In this document: positions 26,119-34,588 of the stretch, piece by piece
Numbering within the stretch: position 1 is the first letter of the stretch
Layout: every line of letters begins with the position of its first letter
The notes under the pieces: generated by a model
Databases searched by the model: none
Told to the model about the DNA's origin: nothing
What the model saw: only the letters and a program-made list of their open reading frames with translations
Made by a program: the position numbers and the translations under genes
Source: Anaerolineaceae bacterium
Lineage (GTDB): Bacteria; Chloroflexota; Anaerolineae; Anaerolineales; Anaerolineaceae
Direction of reading: 5' to 3'
NCBI GenBank assembly: GCA_019429225.1
Contig: JAHYJK010000009.1
Span: forward strand, 1-47,864
Length of the DNA stretch: 47,864 bases

Positions 26119-26889
26119 TTAAGAATTGGTTTGAGCTGGTTGCCAGAAAACAGCTTTTGCTTCAGACCAGGTGATGATGCGATAAATGATCATTCCCGCG
26201 GCTGCGAGAATGAAAATAGCTGCAAATAAAAAGGGTAAGTTTAAATTGGTGTAGGCCAGCCACATGGTGCGACCTAATCCTCCGGATGCGCCAGTCCATT
26301 CAGCGACAACGGCGCCGATTAACGAAAGCGGACCTGTGATTTTTAATGCGGTAAACAAATACGGGATAGCAGAAGGTGCGCGCAGATAACGGAAGATCTC
26401 CCATCGGCTGGCATTCCAGGACCTAAATAAATCGTAGAGAGCTGGATCCACGCGTTGCATACCACTGAGAACATTGATTAATACGGGAAAAAAGCTCATC
26501 AGAGCTGTAATAATAATCTTGGGTAAAACCCCAAAACCCAGCCAAAGCGTTAATAAAGGTGCAATGGCAACCATGGGGGTGGATTTGATTAAAATTGCCA
26601 GCGTCATGACACCATCTTCAATGCCAGGTAAGAGGGTTAAAATGGATGCCAGAAGGATCCCGGCAAGAACGCCGATCATTAGACCCGTCAGTGCCTCTCC
26701 CAATGTTAAGAAAGTTGCCTGGGCGAATGTATCCGGATGCAAAAAGAGTGTCTGAATCACACGGGATGGCGCGGGTAACAAATATACAGGAGTACCGGTT
26801 AAGAATACACCTAATTCCCAGGCGAGGAAAAAAATGATTACGATGCTCAGCGTGATAACAATGGTTTTTCTGGATTGTTTATGCTGCAT
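26119..26889 (-). CDS. ABC importer permease, SsuC/TauC/ThiX class
   Basis: This 256-residue protein has six helices and the EAA loop (about residues 170-195, FRSWNASRWEIFRYLRAPSAIPY) that docks to the ATPase. I set the start at the ATG at 26889 (MQHKQSRKTIV). It overlaps the end of the ATPase gene by 11 bases; the longer open frame would run deep into that gene with non-homologous residues. It forms the channel with the preceding ATPase and the following lipoprotein. Confidence 0.93.
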   Translation of the reverse strand: MQHKQSRKTIVITLSIVIIFFLAWELGVFLTGTPVYLLPAPSRVIQTLFLHPDTFAQATFLTLGEALTGLMIGVLAGILLASILTLLPGIEDGVMTLAILIKSTPMVAIAPLLTLWLGFGVLPKIIITALMSFFPVLINVLSGMQRVDPALYDLFRSWNASRWEIFRYLRAPSAIPYLFTALKITGPLSLIGAVVAEWTGASGGLGRTMWLAYTNLNLPFLFAAIFILAAAGMIIYRIITWSEAKAVFWQPAQTNS

Positions 26890-27649
26890 AATCGAAATTT
26901 CCGTTTGAATCCTGATGAAGTATGGATCGCAATTTGAATAAAAGTTCTTGAAAATTAGAATTATTTTCAAGTCGGGGGTGAGGAATTGCATTGGGTATAT
27001 CCGCCACAATATGACCTGGTTGTTCAGAAAAAACCAAAATTCGGTCAGATAATTTGATTGCTTCATGGATATTGTGGGTGATCCACAATACGGTAGGAGA
27101 AAAATCTTTCCAGAGTGAGAATAATTCTTCTGTAAGACGTTCGCGGGTCAATTCGTCCAATGCCGCGAATGGTTCATCCATCAGCCAAATAGGAGCATCT
27201 TGAAGTAGTAGACGTGCTAATGCCAGCCTTTGTTGCATACCGCCGGAGAGGGTGTTGGGGTGCTGGTCAGCAGCACCTTCAAGCCCCACACGTTTAAGCA
27301 CCTGTTCGACGCTTAATGGCTGTTGGCCTTTTCCCTTTTGAAAACGTTCTGCCAATCGAAGATTGCCTTCCACGGTTAACCAGGGTAAGAGAGCCGGGCT
27401 TTGTGCCATCCAGGCGACCTGTCCATTTTCTATAGCCTGTCTTGGATGAAAATTGCCAATTTTGATTTCACCTTGCGAAGGAACAATCAGGTTGGCAATC
27501 AGCCGAATTAAAGTTGATTTTCCACACCCGCTAGGACCTATCAGGGCTACAAATTGTTTTTGAGATATATCCAGATAAATATCTTCCAGTGCATGTGTGG
27601 TTTTACCGTTGAAATATTGATGAGAAAGCGATTGAATTGAAATCTGCAT
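26879..27649 (-). CDS. ABC importer ATP-binding protein, SsuB/TauB/ThiZ class
   Basis: In 256 residues it shows Walker A GPSGCGKSTL, Q-loop WMAQSPALLPWLTV, signature LSGGMQQRLALARLL, Walker B IWLMDEPFAALDELTR and H-loop WITHNIHEA. DEPFAALD and the ALLPW segment are typical of nitrate/sulfonate/taurine/thiamine-precursor importers. It begins 3 bases after the regulator's stop codon and overlaps the permease, so expression is tightly coupled. Confidence 0.95.
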   Translation of the reverse strand: MQISIQSLSHQYFNGKTTHALEDIYLDISQKQFVALIGPSGCGKSTLIRLIANLIVPSQGEIKIGNFHPRQAIENGQVAWMAQSPALLPWLTVEGNLRLAERFQKGKGQQPLSVEQVLKRVGLEGAADQHPNTLSGGMQQRLALARLLLQDAPIWLMDEPFAALDELTRERLTEELFSLWKDFSPTVLWITHNIHEAIKLSDRILVFSEQPGHIVADIPNAIPHPRLENNSNFQELLFKLRSILHQDSNGNFDYAA

Positions 27650-27652
27650 GGC

Positions 27653-28780
27653 TTAATTCTTTTCTGCTGCCAGGCCCATCCACCCTCTGAGGGTCTCAGG
27701 GAAGATGGTAAAAACGGTTTCCACCTGGTTGATAAAACGTTGTGGCGTATCCTGCCCCAGATAACGTTGGGATAGTTTACTTAACAATGATGTGCGGGTA
27801 TCAATATCAGCATTGAGAACTTCTTTGGCAGAACCTCGCATCACGATCCGTCTATAAGGAGCCCATGGTTCATCAACAGTGAGAGAAACCTGGGGATTTT
27901 TGCGAATATAATCCACCCACTGACTACCATGCCAGGCAAGAATATTAAATTTTTTCCCATCCCATTCCTGCCAGACAGGTATGACATGCGGATGACCATC
28001 GGGTCGAATACAAGCCAAACGGGCAGTCCAGGGACCGATCAAGAATTGCGTGATTTGAGAATCATTCATCGTGGTGGTGGGTTGGAACGAAGATTGTTGA
28101 TCCTGATGATAGGGGCTATACTGTAGAGCACCCAGCCGATATGAAATACGGGCAGCCATCGCTCGTAATTCCGGCATCCATTCATCCAGTAGTTGTTGGG
28201 TAGCCCAGCGATATTTTGGTACTGTAATTAATAATCCGGCGATTGGCTTGATACCGTCTGCACAGATGGGGACAGCTATTTCTAAATAATCATTATTTTC
28301 TCGTAAACTATATCCGCATTGAATTATTTGATTTTGATAGGGTGGAATTAAAATACGATACGCTGCAGAGTCATCGGAAAGTGGTTCGCCTACGGAATAG
28401 ACAGCTCTGATGACTTGATCCGCCTCTTTTTGATCCAATAATAAGATGCCCTGAGGACCGGGAACTGCCAATCCAAGGGTTTCAGAAAATGTTTTACCGT
28501 GTAATTCCTGTTGAAAAACATTGATCAAAGTCTGGTAAGAGGGTGAATTTGACCCAGACCAGGATAACAAGCGAGGACCAGCGATATAGCGACCACGCGG
28601 TTCAGATTGATCGAGATAGCCGATATCTTTCAATTCTTTTAACAAAGTGAAGAGTGTGCTACGTGAAATTTTGGTTTGTTCTAGAATTTCCTGAGGACTT
28701 AAGCCTTCAGGATTTTGCATAAAAATTTCAAGCAGCGCTAATGTTCTTTCAATTGTGGAGGATAAGGTTTCTTTTTTCAT
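27653..28780 (-). CDS. IclR-type regulator fused to a PNPOx-like split-barrel domain
   Basis: The 375-residue protein has three parts. Residues 8-60 are an IclR-type winged helix (IERTLALLEIF, LSPQEILEQTKISRSTLFTLL). Residues 75-225 resemble the IclR effector domain, with VPICADGIKPIAGLLITVP. Residues 235-375 (FLIGPWTARLACIRPDGHPHVIPVW, PQVSLTVDEPW) look like a pyridoxamine-phosphate-oxidase / flavin split barrel, the fold that binds FMN, F420 or haem. I know of no standard family joining these. It heads an NMT1-type importer operon 3 bases upstream of the ATPase, so it probably senses the imported cofactor or a product. The start has no Shine-Dalgarno sequence and lies against a large palindrome. 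Confidence 0.88.
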   Translation of the reverse strand: MKKETLSSTIERTLALLEIFMQNPEGLSPQEILEQTKISRSTLFTLLKELKDIGYLDQSEPRGRYIAGPRLLSWSGSNSPSYQTLINVFQQELHGKTFSETLGLAVPGPQGILLLDQKEADQVIRAVYSVGEPLSDDSAAYRILIPPYQNQIIQCGYSLRENNDYLEIAVPICADGIKPIAGLLITVPKYRWATQQLLDEWMPELRAMAARISYRLGALQYSPYHQDQQSSFQPTTTMNDSQITQFLIGPWTARLACIRPDGHPHVIPVWQEWDGKKFNILAWHGSQWVDYIRKNPQVSLTVDEPWAPYRRIVMRGSAKEVLNADIDTRTSLLSKLSQRYLGQDTPQRFINQVETVFTIFPETLRGWMGLAAEKN

Positions 28781-28783
28781 AAT

Positions 28784-28825
28784 GAAGTATAATATATTGG
28801 ACTATAGTCCAGTATATCATACTTC
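28784..28825. promoter_or_regulatory. 42-bp near-perfect palindrome, probable operator of the IclR-PNPOx operon
   Basis: The two 21-base halves are reverse complements at all but two positions. The centre TGGACTATAGTCCA (28798-28811) is a perfect 14-bp palindrome, and the outer arms are GAAGTAT/ATACTTC. It ends 3 bases before the regulator ATG. TATACT, readable in its proximal arm on the minus strand, is a possible -10, so binding would block transcription. This is consistent with autoregulation by a dimeric regulator; binding is inferred. Confidence 0.75.
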
Positions 28826-28851
28826 TAAATTAATACAAGAGTTTTAAATGA

Positions 28852-28880
28852 AAAAGGCATCGTCAAAAACAATGCCTTTT
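28852..28880 (-). terminator. Terminator of the small membrane protein gene
   Basis: AAAAGGCAT (28852-28860) and ATGCCTTTT (28872-28880) form a 9-bp stem with an 11-base loop. On the minus strand the 3' arm ends in a T-run. It lies 23 bases after the stop codon of the 68-residue gene. Confidence 0.8.
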
Positions 28881-28902
28881 ATTATTGTTAAATAAGTAGA
28901 GA

Positions 28903-29109
28903 TTATCTCAGGAAAAATGTTAAGACAATCAAAATCCCGATGAAACTACCAGCCAATATACCAATTCTTTTTAAATCCTTTACAACATATGAATAATCAG
29001 GGTTGAAATCAGTACTTGATAAACGATTTCTCGGGCTGTTTACTGCGGCAGCGGGTGTGTTTTCGCCGGTTCTAACAGTTTTAGCTTTTCGGTATTGTTT
29101 TTTTGCCAT
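28903..29109 (-). CDS. Small single-pass membrane protein, unknown
   Basis: The product has 68 residues with a basic N-terminus (KKQYRKAKTVR), a Pro/Asn/Ser-rich middle, and one C-terminal helix (about 47-67, RIGILAGSFIGILIVLTFFL), so it is probably tail-anchored with the N-terminus inside. I do not recognise a family. It is supported as a gene by a GGAG ribosome site, its own terminator, and its position 76 bases after the sortase gene on the same strand. Confidence 0.7.
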   Translation of the reverse strand: MAKKQYRKAKTVRTGENTPAAAVNSPRNRLSSTDFNPDYSYVVKDLKRIGILAGSFIGILIVLTFFLR

Positions 29110-29185
29110 GGGAGACTCTCCTCAACCAAATTCTTCCCCATTCTGAATCAGAATAGGCGACCATATTTATACCACGTTTTTGAAA

Positions 29186-30094
29186 TTATTGGTCTAGCAG
29201 AGTCGCGGATATCACCATTCGATGTGTATCAACCATGTATGGATAACAGGAAATCAGTGTTACAACCGGGTCAGTTGTGTGAGCCATAACCTCAACTTGA
29301 AGAGGGCCAACAACCTGCTGTTGTTGTACGACATAGGTGTAGGCGCGTTGATTGGTGTAAACAATTACTTCATCACCAGGTTGCAGTTGATCCAGATCAC
29401 GGAATATTTCACCAAAAACATCATTGTGGGCCGAGAGAACCAGGTTTCCATTCTGCCCAGGATTGGTTGAATGAATGTATTGCCCAACACCTTTTTTGAG
29501 TTGTTCTTCACCGTCACCCATGACGATTGGTGCATCTACCGAAATAGCTGGGATGCGGATTCGAATTGCCTGTTCCGGGCTTGCGGTTGGTAACGGAAGG
29601 CTGGCCATTGCCTGTACATGAGCGCGAAGGTGCTCCGGTATTTCAGCCTCGTTGAACCGTACACCACCAGGATCAGTTGGAGGCGTGTGTCCGGATGGTA
29701 ACACAACCGCCTGAATGATGGCTGTAGGTGTCAGGGTTGGCAAGGTCATAGAGGCGATTGCTTCCTGATTCAGATTTCGTAAGAGCCCAAAAATATTAAA
29801 GAAAATAAAAATCAAACCAAATACAGCAATCACTTCAATACCCACCAACATTCGGTCAAAAAAAGTACGTCTGGGTTTACGATCCGGCAGATAAGTTTCC
29901 AGATCTTCTTCAGATTGAGACACATCTTCAGATAGTAAACCTGGTGTTGCCGCTGGTTCTAAATTGACCATGCGGTTTGATCGGCGGTATTGAGATGGTT
30001 GACGTGATCTTTCAGCTCTTTGCTTTTCGATAATAATCTGGCGCAATTCCTGAATGGACATATCGTCAACAGATTTTTTTCTTTTTCCAGCCAT
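29186..30094 (-). CDS. Sortase with long cytoplasmic N-terminus
   Basis: The 302-residue protein has about 85 charged cytoplasmic residues, one membrane helix (about 84-106), a linker, and a sortase domain. Catalytic His223 (LSAHND), Cys283 (TLISCYPY) and Arg292 (DTHRMV) are present. TLISC replaces the common TLxTC. Classes D and E are the nearest fits. Sortases attach proteins with a C-terminal sorting motif to the cell wall or to each other; no obvious substrate is in this window. AAAGGA precedes the ATG. The small membrane protein gene follows. Confidence 0.9.
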   Translation of the reverse strand: MAGKRKKSVDDMSIQELRQIIIEKQRAERSRQPSQYRRSNRMVNLEPAATPGLLSEDVSQSEEDLETYLPDRKPRRTFFDRMLVGIEVIAVFGLIFIFFNIFGLLRNLNQEAIASMTLPTLTPTAIIQAVVLPSGHTPPTDPGGVRFNEAEIPEHLRAHVQAMASLPLPTASPEQAIRIRIPAISVDAPIVMGDGEEQLKKGVGQYIHSTNPGQNGNLVLSAHNDVFGEIFRDLDQLQPGDEVIVYTNQRAYTYVVQQQQVVGPLQVEVMAHTTDPVVTLISCYPYMVDTHRMVISATLLDQ

Positions 30095-30152
30095 AAGATC
30101 CTTTTTTGTGATTATACTCTAATTCATATCCTTTCGATAATAAGTGGCTTAG

Positions 30153-30186
30153 GTGTTTTTGGCGTGCAGCCGTACGCCAAAAACAC
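30153..30186. repeat. 13-bp perfect inverted repeat in a divergent promoter region
   Basis: GTGTTTTTGGCGT (30153-30165) and ACGCCAAAAACAC (30174-30186) flank an 8-base loop, 58 bases upstream of the sortase start. It resembles a terminator, but no known gene ends nearby. A 7-bp inverted repeat CCAGGTA/TACCTGG lies at 30242-30248 and 30270-30276. Confidence 0.6.
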
Positions 30187-30389
30187 AAATTGCCCCGATT
30201 TATAGAGATCATACGCTAATTCGGTCATCAATTTTTGAAATCCAGGTAAGAATTTCAGTGCAAGTTCAATACCTGGCAAATTTATCTAATTTGGATTTAA
30301 TTGTAATTTATCCAATCATGCAGGGTTATAATTATCGTCATGAAAATAAGTGGTGATTTTTCAATCTTTCAAATGAATTTGGAGGGAGC

Positions 30390-31310
30390 ATGCGCCGTTT
30401 CCTGTTTGGCATCATTATTTTTGGTTTACTGATTTCGTTTTCTTTGCCAGTCCAGGCACAATCTGAGATTACGATTGAAGAAATGCAGGTAAAAATCTGG
30501 CCTGAATACGATCAGCCATCGGTATTGGTTATCAACAATATATTCTTATCCGGTAATGTGAAGTTCCCGGCACGTGTTAATTTTAATATTCCGGTTGCAG
30601 TTGGTGCGCCACATTCTGTTGCTGTTCGGGAATTGGACGGGCAATTATATCTTTTGGATTATGATATGACGACTTCGGGAGAATGGAACCAGTTGACTTT
30701 TACATCTCCCTATGCGGAAATTTGGATCGAATATTATGATTCATCACTGGATCTGGAAAATCCTCTTCGCAACTATGAATTTAAATGGGTAGGAGAATAT
30801 GCTGTTAATAACCTCTCACTTGAGGTTCAGCAGCCAATAACAGCTACCGATATGACATTTAAAGAAAGTATGGGGCAGCCTCGTGTTGGTACTGATGGTT
30901 TGACCTATTTCACCAACCAGGTAGGTGAGATTAAGGCTAATAAAAAAATTACCTTAAATTTGGAATATACAAAAACAGATAACACACTCAGTTCAAGCAT
31001 GACAGTTCCTGTGCAACCAGTTACTCCATTAACAGAAGATATTACCATCCAGGGAAAGACTTCTTTTACTCAGATATTACCTTTTATTATTGCCGGAGCC
31101 GGTCTGGTGATGTTAGTGATTGGCGTACTCTGGTATATGAACAGGCAAAAAGAAATCTTACCAAAATCACGCCAACGTCATATTAGCAATAAAAGAATGC
31201 CCTCGCATCAGGAAGGGGAAGCGATATTCTGTCACCGCTGTGGCCGTCGGGCGGATTCTGGGGATGTATTTTGTCGATCCTGTGGCACAAAATTGAAAAT
31301 TGAGGAATAA
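30390..31310 (+). CDS. Secreted-domain membrane protein with cytoplasmic zinc ribbon
   Basis: This 306-residue protein has a signal peptide (to about residue 24, ending VQAQS), then an outside domain of about 200 residues rich in beta strands. One membrane helix follows (about 234-252, ILPFIIAGAGLVMLVIGVLWYM), then a basic stretch and a C-terminal CHRCG...CRSCG zinc ribbon inside the cell. The outside domain resembles proteins seen with Chloroflexi cytochrome maturation genes, but I cannot name the family. GGAGGG precedes the ATG, and lepB follows 85 bases later. Confidence 0.85.
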   Translation: MRRFLFGIIIFGLLISFSLPVQAQSEITIEEMQVKIWPEYDQPSVLVINNIFLSGNVKFPARVNFNIPVAVGAPHSVAVRELDGQLYLLDYDMTTSGEWNQLTFTSPYAEIWIEYYDSSLDLENPLRNYEFKWVGEYAVNNLSLEVQQPITATDMTFKESMGQPRVGTDGLTYFTNQVGEIKANKKITLNLEYTKTDNTLSSSMTVPVQPVTPLTEDITIQGKTSFTQILPFIIAGAGLVMLVIGVLWYMNRQKEILPKSRQRHISNKRMPSHQEGEAIFCHRCGRRADSGDVFCRSCGTKLKIEE

Positions 31311-31395
31311 GTTTGTATTCAGATTCTGTAAAATCCTTCCCTTGATTGTATGGTGTATGGGATTTATAATCAAGACAAGAAATTGGGAGTAGATT

Positions 31396-31986
31396 TTGAA
31401 TAACACATATCCGGAACAACCCATTGAGCAGGTTGAAACAACAGAAAAAAAGCCTAAATGGCGCAGCTTCTTTTTGGAAATTTTTCAAACGCTATTTTTA
31501 GCGTTGATATTTTATTTCATTATCGATAGCTTTTTCCCGCGTGTACGGGTGGAAAATATCAGCATGAAACCTACCCTGGAACCGGGAGAATTGTTACTGG
31601 TTAATAAATTAGCCTATGCAATAGGTAACCCACGTCATGGAGATGTAATTGTTTTCCATTACCCTGGGAACCCGGAAGAAGATTATATAAAACGCTTGAT
31701 CGGATTGCCAGGAGATGAGATTAGAGTGGAGGGAGGATTGGTCTATATTAATGGCCAATCACTGGAGGAACCATACATTTCAGCACCACCATCTTATCGA
31801 GGTAATTGGGAAGTACCGTTGGATTCGTTTTTTGTGTTGGGAGATAATCGCAATCAATCATCTGACTCCCATAGCTGGGGCTTCGTACCAAAAGAAAATG
31901 TGGTTGGAAAGGCATTGATCGTTTATTGGCCGATTGATCAAATAAAGATATTAACTCACCCATTAGTTGTAAACGCAGCCCACTAA
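31396..31986 (+). CDS. lepB: Signal peptidase I
   Basis: The enzyme cleaves signal peptides outside the membrane. The 196-residue sequence has one N-terminal helix (about 24-44), catalytic Ser56 in SMKPT, catalytic Lys99 in YIKRLIGLPGD, and the later boxes FFVLGDNRNQSSDSHSWG and VGKALIVYWP. Start is TTG at 31396, with GGGAG 8 bases upstream; no in-frame ATG lies before the catalytic region. The YgiT-like gene follows 7 bases after the stop. Confidence 0.96.
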   Translation: MNNTYPEQPIEQVETTEKKPKWRSFFLEIFQTLFLALIFYFIIDSFFPRVRVENISMKPTLEPGELLLVNKLAYAIGNPRHGDVIVFHYPGNPEEDYIKRLIGLPGDEIRVEGGLVYINGQSLEEPYISAPPSYRGNWEVPLDSFFVLGDNRNQSSDSHSWGFVPKENVVGKALIVYWPIDQIKILTHPLVVNAAH

Positions 31987-31993
31987 AGAGATA

Positions 31994-32302
31994 ATGATGC
32001 GCAGGTCAATTCAAAAAAGTAAAGTGTTTTGCCCTTCCTGTCAGGTAGGTAATTATCATCTCAAGTTGGTAACTTATTATGCCTGGCACAAGAATGATTT
32101 AATTACAGTACCTGATTTTCCAAGTTGGGTATGTGATGTTTGCAACCGAATTGAATACGATGAGAAAGCTGTCAATCAACTTCGATCATTATTGGCTTCT
32201 TCTACAGATGCCCGGGTGGTGGAAAATGCCCGCAAGAAGCCAAAGTCCTTGCAAACATCAATAAAAAATCGACGACCCCATAAAACAAATAACAATCAAT
32301 AA
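31994..32302 (+). CDS. YgiT-type zinc finger protein
   Basis: The 102-residue protein has CPSC (residues 13-16) and CDVC pairs around a beta hairpin (YYAWHKNDLITVPDFPSWVC), matching the YgiT/MqsA N-terminal zinc domain. The basic, Asn-rich C-terminus lacks the helix-turn-helix of MqsA. No MqsR-like toxin gene is adjacent, so a toxin-antitoxin role is not supported. An alternative ATG is one codon later. It is probably co-transcribed with lepB. Confidence 0.82.
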   Translation: MMRRSIQKSKVFCPSCQVGNYHLKLVTYYAWHKNDLITVPDFPSWVCDVCNRIEYDEKAVNQLRSLLASSTDARVVENARKKPKSLQTSIKNRRPHKTNNNQ

Positions 32303-32384
32303 TAAATCTGTTAGGTTGATATTGTTTTTATAAAAAAATGATAGAATAAATAAATTATTATTTTTGCTCATACCCTGGGGGGGC

Positions 32385-34487
32385 ATGACCCAATTCTTAT
32401 CATTTCTTTACCTGATCATTTCACTAATCACAATAACCTTCTTAATCAGTTTTGCTGTTTATGCCATTAGAAATCGCGTTTCTGTTGGAGCAGTTCCATT
32501 TGCTATTTGGCTTGGTTTTACCAGTGGTTGGTTATTTGTTCAAAACCTGATTGCATATTTACCTCAGGATTTGGTGTCCATTGGTCTCAGAATTGAGTTA
32601 TTTTTATTAAGTTTTATTCCCGCAACATTTTTACTTTTCATCCTGCAATTTACTGCACATAAACGCTGGAATAATTCCTGGCGGCAGTCCATGATTTTTA
32701 TTTTTCCTTTGGTGACCATTGTATTTGGATTAAATACCAAATTTGATGAAATGATCTGGAAGAATGTTGAACTATTTTCCTTCAATAATTTAAATATTGT
32801 TGATTTTAATTTCGGTAATTGGTTTTTTGTTTTTTGGATCTATTCAGTTATGCTTTATGGTTTTATTTTTTATGAAATCAACAATCATAGTAAATTGTCG
32901 ATAAACATTGAAAAATCCCAGGCGATCATGTTTAAATTATCAGCAGGAATTTCATTTACCCTCAGTATATTGTGCTTGGTTCCATTATTTCAGCCAGAGA
33001 TCTTAAAAATCACCGCGATCGGTCTTGGCATCAGTGGTATTTTAATTGGATTTTCGATATATCATTATCAACTTTTCGACCTTTCGCCGTTAATTTATCA
33101 TTCTTTGTTGGAAAATATACAAGACGGTATCCTTGTGGTTAATAAAAGCTATCGACTACTACAAATCAATCGAAAGGCTAAAACGGTCCTCAATCTCAAT
33201 GGTGATACAGTTGTTGGTGAAGTATTGCATTCGCTCCTTCCTGTGAGTTCACCCTGGTTGGATGCAATTCTTTTTAAACAAAATGATTTGGTTATCCGAT
33301 CGGAAGATGAGCAGGAAACATATTACGAGATTATTTTCTCACCGTTATCTACTCGTAATCAAAATCCAAATGAACTCATTTTGATTCGTGATGTAACAGA
33401 ATACAAAACCAGTAAAATGGCAGAACAATCTGTTCGAGAAATGGCAGAGATTCGAGCTATGGAGTTGGATGTTTTAAGGAAGGTAGCGGAACAACTCAAT
33501 CAATCGGTCGAATTAAAAGATGTGATGTCAATGGGTCTGGAAGCAATTGTCTCATTGATTGGAGCTCGATTTGGATACGTAATCCTGGCAGATGAATTTG
33601 GCCGGCCAGGATTGGCAGGTTCTTATAAGCTTCCAGAGCCTGTAAAAGAAGCCTTTGATGCATATCCGATTTGCCCGGTTTGTAAATCTTTTGAACGCTT
33701 ATTAAATGGTGAGTATCAGGAGCCAGTGACCTTCATGCCCTGCCGGGTATTGTTTGATGTTTCGATCTCTTATCCTGGTTTAATCAGCATTCCCTTGAAA
33801 TTAGGGGAACGTCGAATTGGATTTCTGCATCTGGTGATGGCGCCAGAGGTTGTGTTTTCTGGTGATGAAATATCATTATTACAAACATTGGGCGACCAAT
33901 TCAGCGCTGCAGTGGAACGCGCCAGGATGTATGAGAACTTTGAAAAAATGGCGATGATTGATTCATTAACCGGGTTATACAACCGGAGACAGTTATTTAA
34001 TCTTGGACAAATAGAATTCAGTCGGGCCTGCCGCTATAACCATTCCATTTCGGTGATTATGCTGGATATCGACTTGTTCAAAAAAGTGAATGATGTATAT
34101 GGCCACATCATTGGGGATCAGGTTCTTCAGCAAATAGCCAACCGTTGCCGTTCAGTGTTAAGAACATCAGATATTATTGGCAGATACGGTGGCGAGGAAT
34201 TTGTCATTTTGCTACCCGAAACAAGCATCCATCATGCGCAGAATATTGCCAACCGCATGCGGTTACTGGTGTTGGACAGACCCATTATGACGGATCGTGG
34301 CGACGTGTCTATATCGGTCAGTTTAGGTATTTCCAGTATGGAAGGGGATTGTGACTCCCGGCTGGAATGGGTGATTGATCAGGCAGACCAGGCTTTATTA
34401 AAAGCAAAAGATTTGGGGCGTAATAGAGTGGTGATCTGGAAAGAAAATCAGCTGCCGTTATATCAAAAAATTGATAAACCTAAATAA
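32385..34487 (+). CDS. Membrane 7TM-PAS-GAF-GGDEF diguanylate cyclase
   Basis: The protein has 700 residues from the ATG at 32385, preceded by a G-run; a TTG seven codons earlier is possible. It has seven or eight helices (1-235, histidine-kinase 7TM type), a PAS domain (240-350), a helix, a GAF domain (360-520) and a GGDEF domain (525-695). The active site GGEEF (602-606) is intact and an RxxD inhibitory site (593-596) lies five residues upstream, so it should make c-di-GMP with product inhibition. The GAF domain has Cys430, Cys433 and Cys453, which could bind metal or respond to redox. It stands as a single gene. Confidence 0.92.
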   Translation: MTQFLSFLYLIISLITITFLISFAVYAIRNRVSVGAVPFAIWLGFTSGWLFVQNLIAYLPQDLVSIGLRIELFLLSFIPATFLLFILQFTAHKRWNNSWRQSMIFIFPLVTIVFGLNTKFDEMIWKNVELFSFNNLNIVDFNFGNWFFVFWIYSVMLYGFIFYEINNHSKLSINIEKSQAIMFKLSAGISFTLSILCLVPLFQPEILKITAIGLGISGILIGFSIYHYQLFDLSPLIYHSLLENIQDGILVVNKSYRLLQINRKAKTVLNLNGDTVVGEVLHSLLPVSSPWLDAILFKQNDLVIRSEDEQETYYEIIFSPLSTRNQNPNELILIRDVTEYKTSKMAEQSVREMAEIRAMELDVLRKVAEQLNQSVELKDVMSMGLEAIVSLIGARFGYVILADEFGRPGLAGSYKLPEPVKEAFDAYPICPVCKSFERLLNGEYQEPVTFMPCRVLFDVSISYPGLISIPLKLGERRIGFLHLVMAPEVVFSGDEISLLQTLGDQFSAAVERARMYENFEKMAMIDSLTGLYNRRQLFNLGQIEFSRACRYNHSISVIMLDIDLFKKVNDVYGHIIGDQVLQQIANRCRSVLRTSDIIGRYGGEEFVILLPETSIHHAQNIANRMRLLVLDRPIMTDRGDVSISVSLGISSMEGDCDSRLEWVIDQADQALLKAKDLGRNRVVIWKENQLPLYQKIDKPK

Positions 34488-34588
34488 AGCCCTTCTCTGG
34501 AAGAAAATTTGGACAGAATGATTGAATTATGTACGGATCTGTCATAAAATGGGTCTTGTTCACAATGAGATGATATTGAGGTATTTGA

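Noticed and set aside
28781-28860. Possible TPP or FMN riboswitch before the NMT1-type importer operon
   Set aside because: None of the conserved riboswitch segments are present; the space is taken by a DNA palindrome next to the start codon.
31994-32302. Toxin-antitoxin system based on the YgiT-type zinc finger
   Set aside because: The DNA-binding half of MqsA is absent and no MqsR-like or other toxin gene is adjacent.
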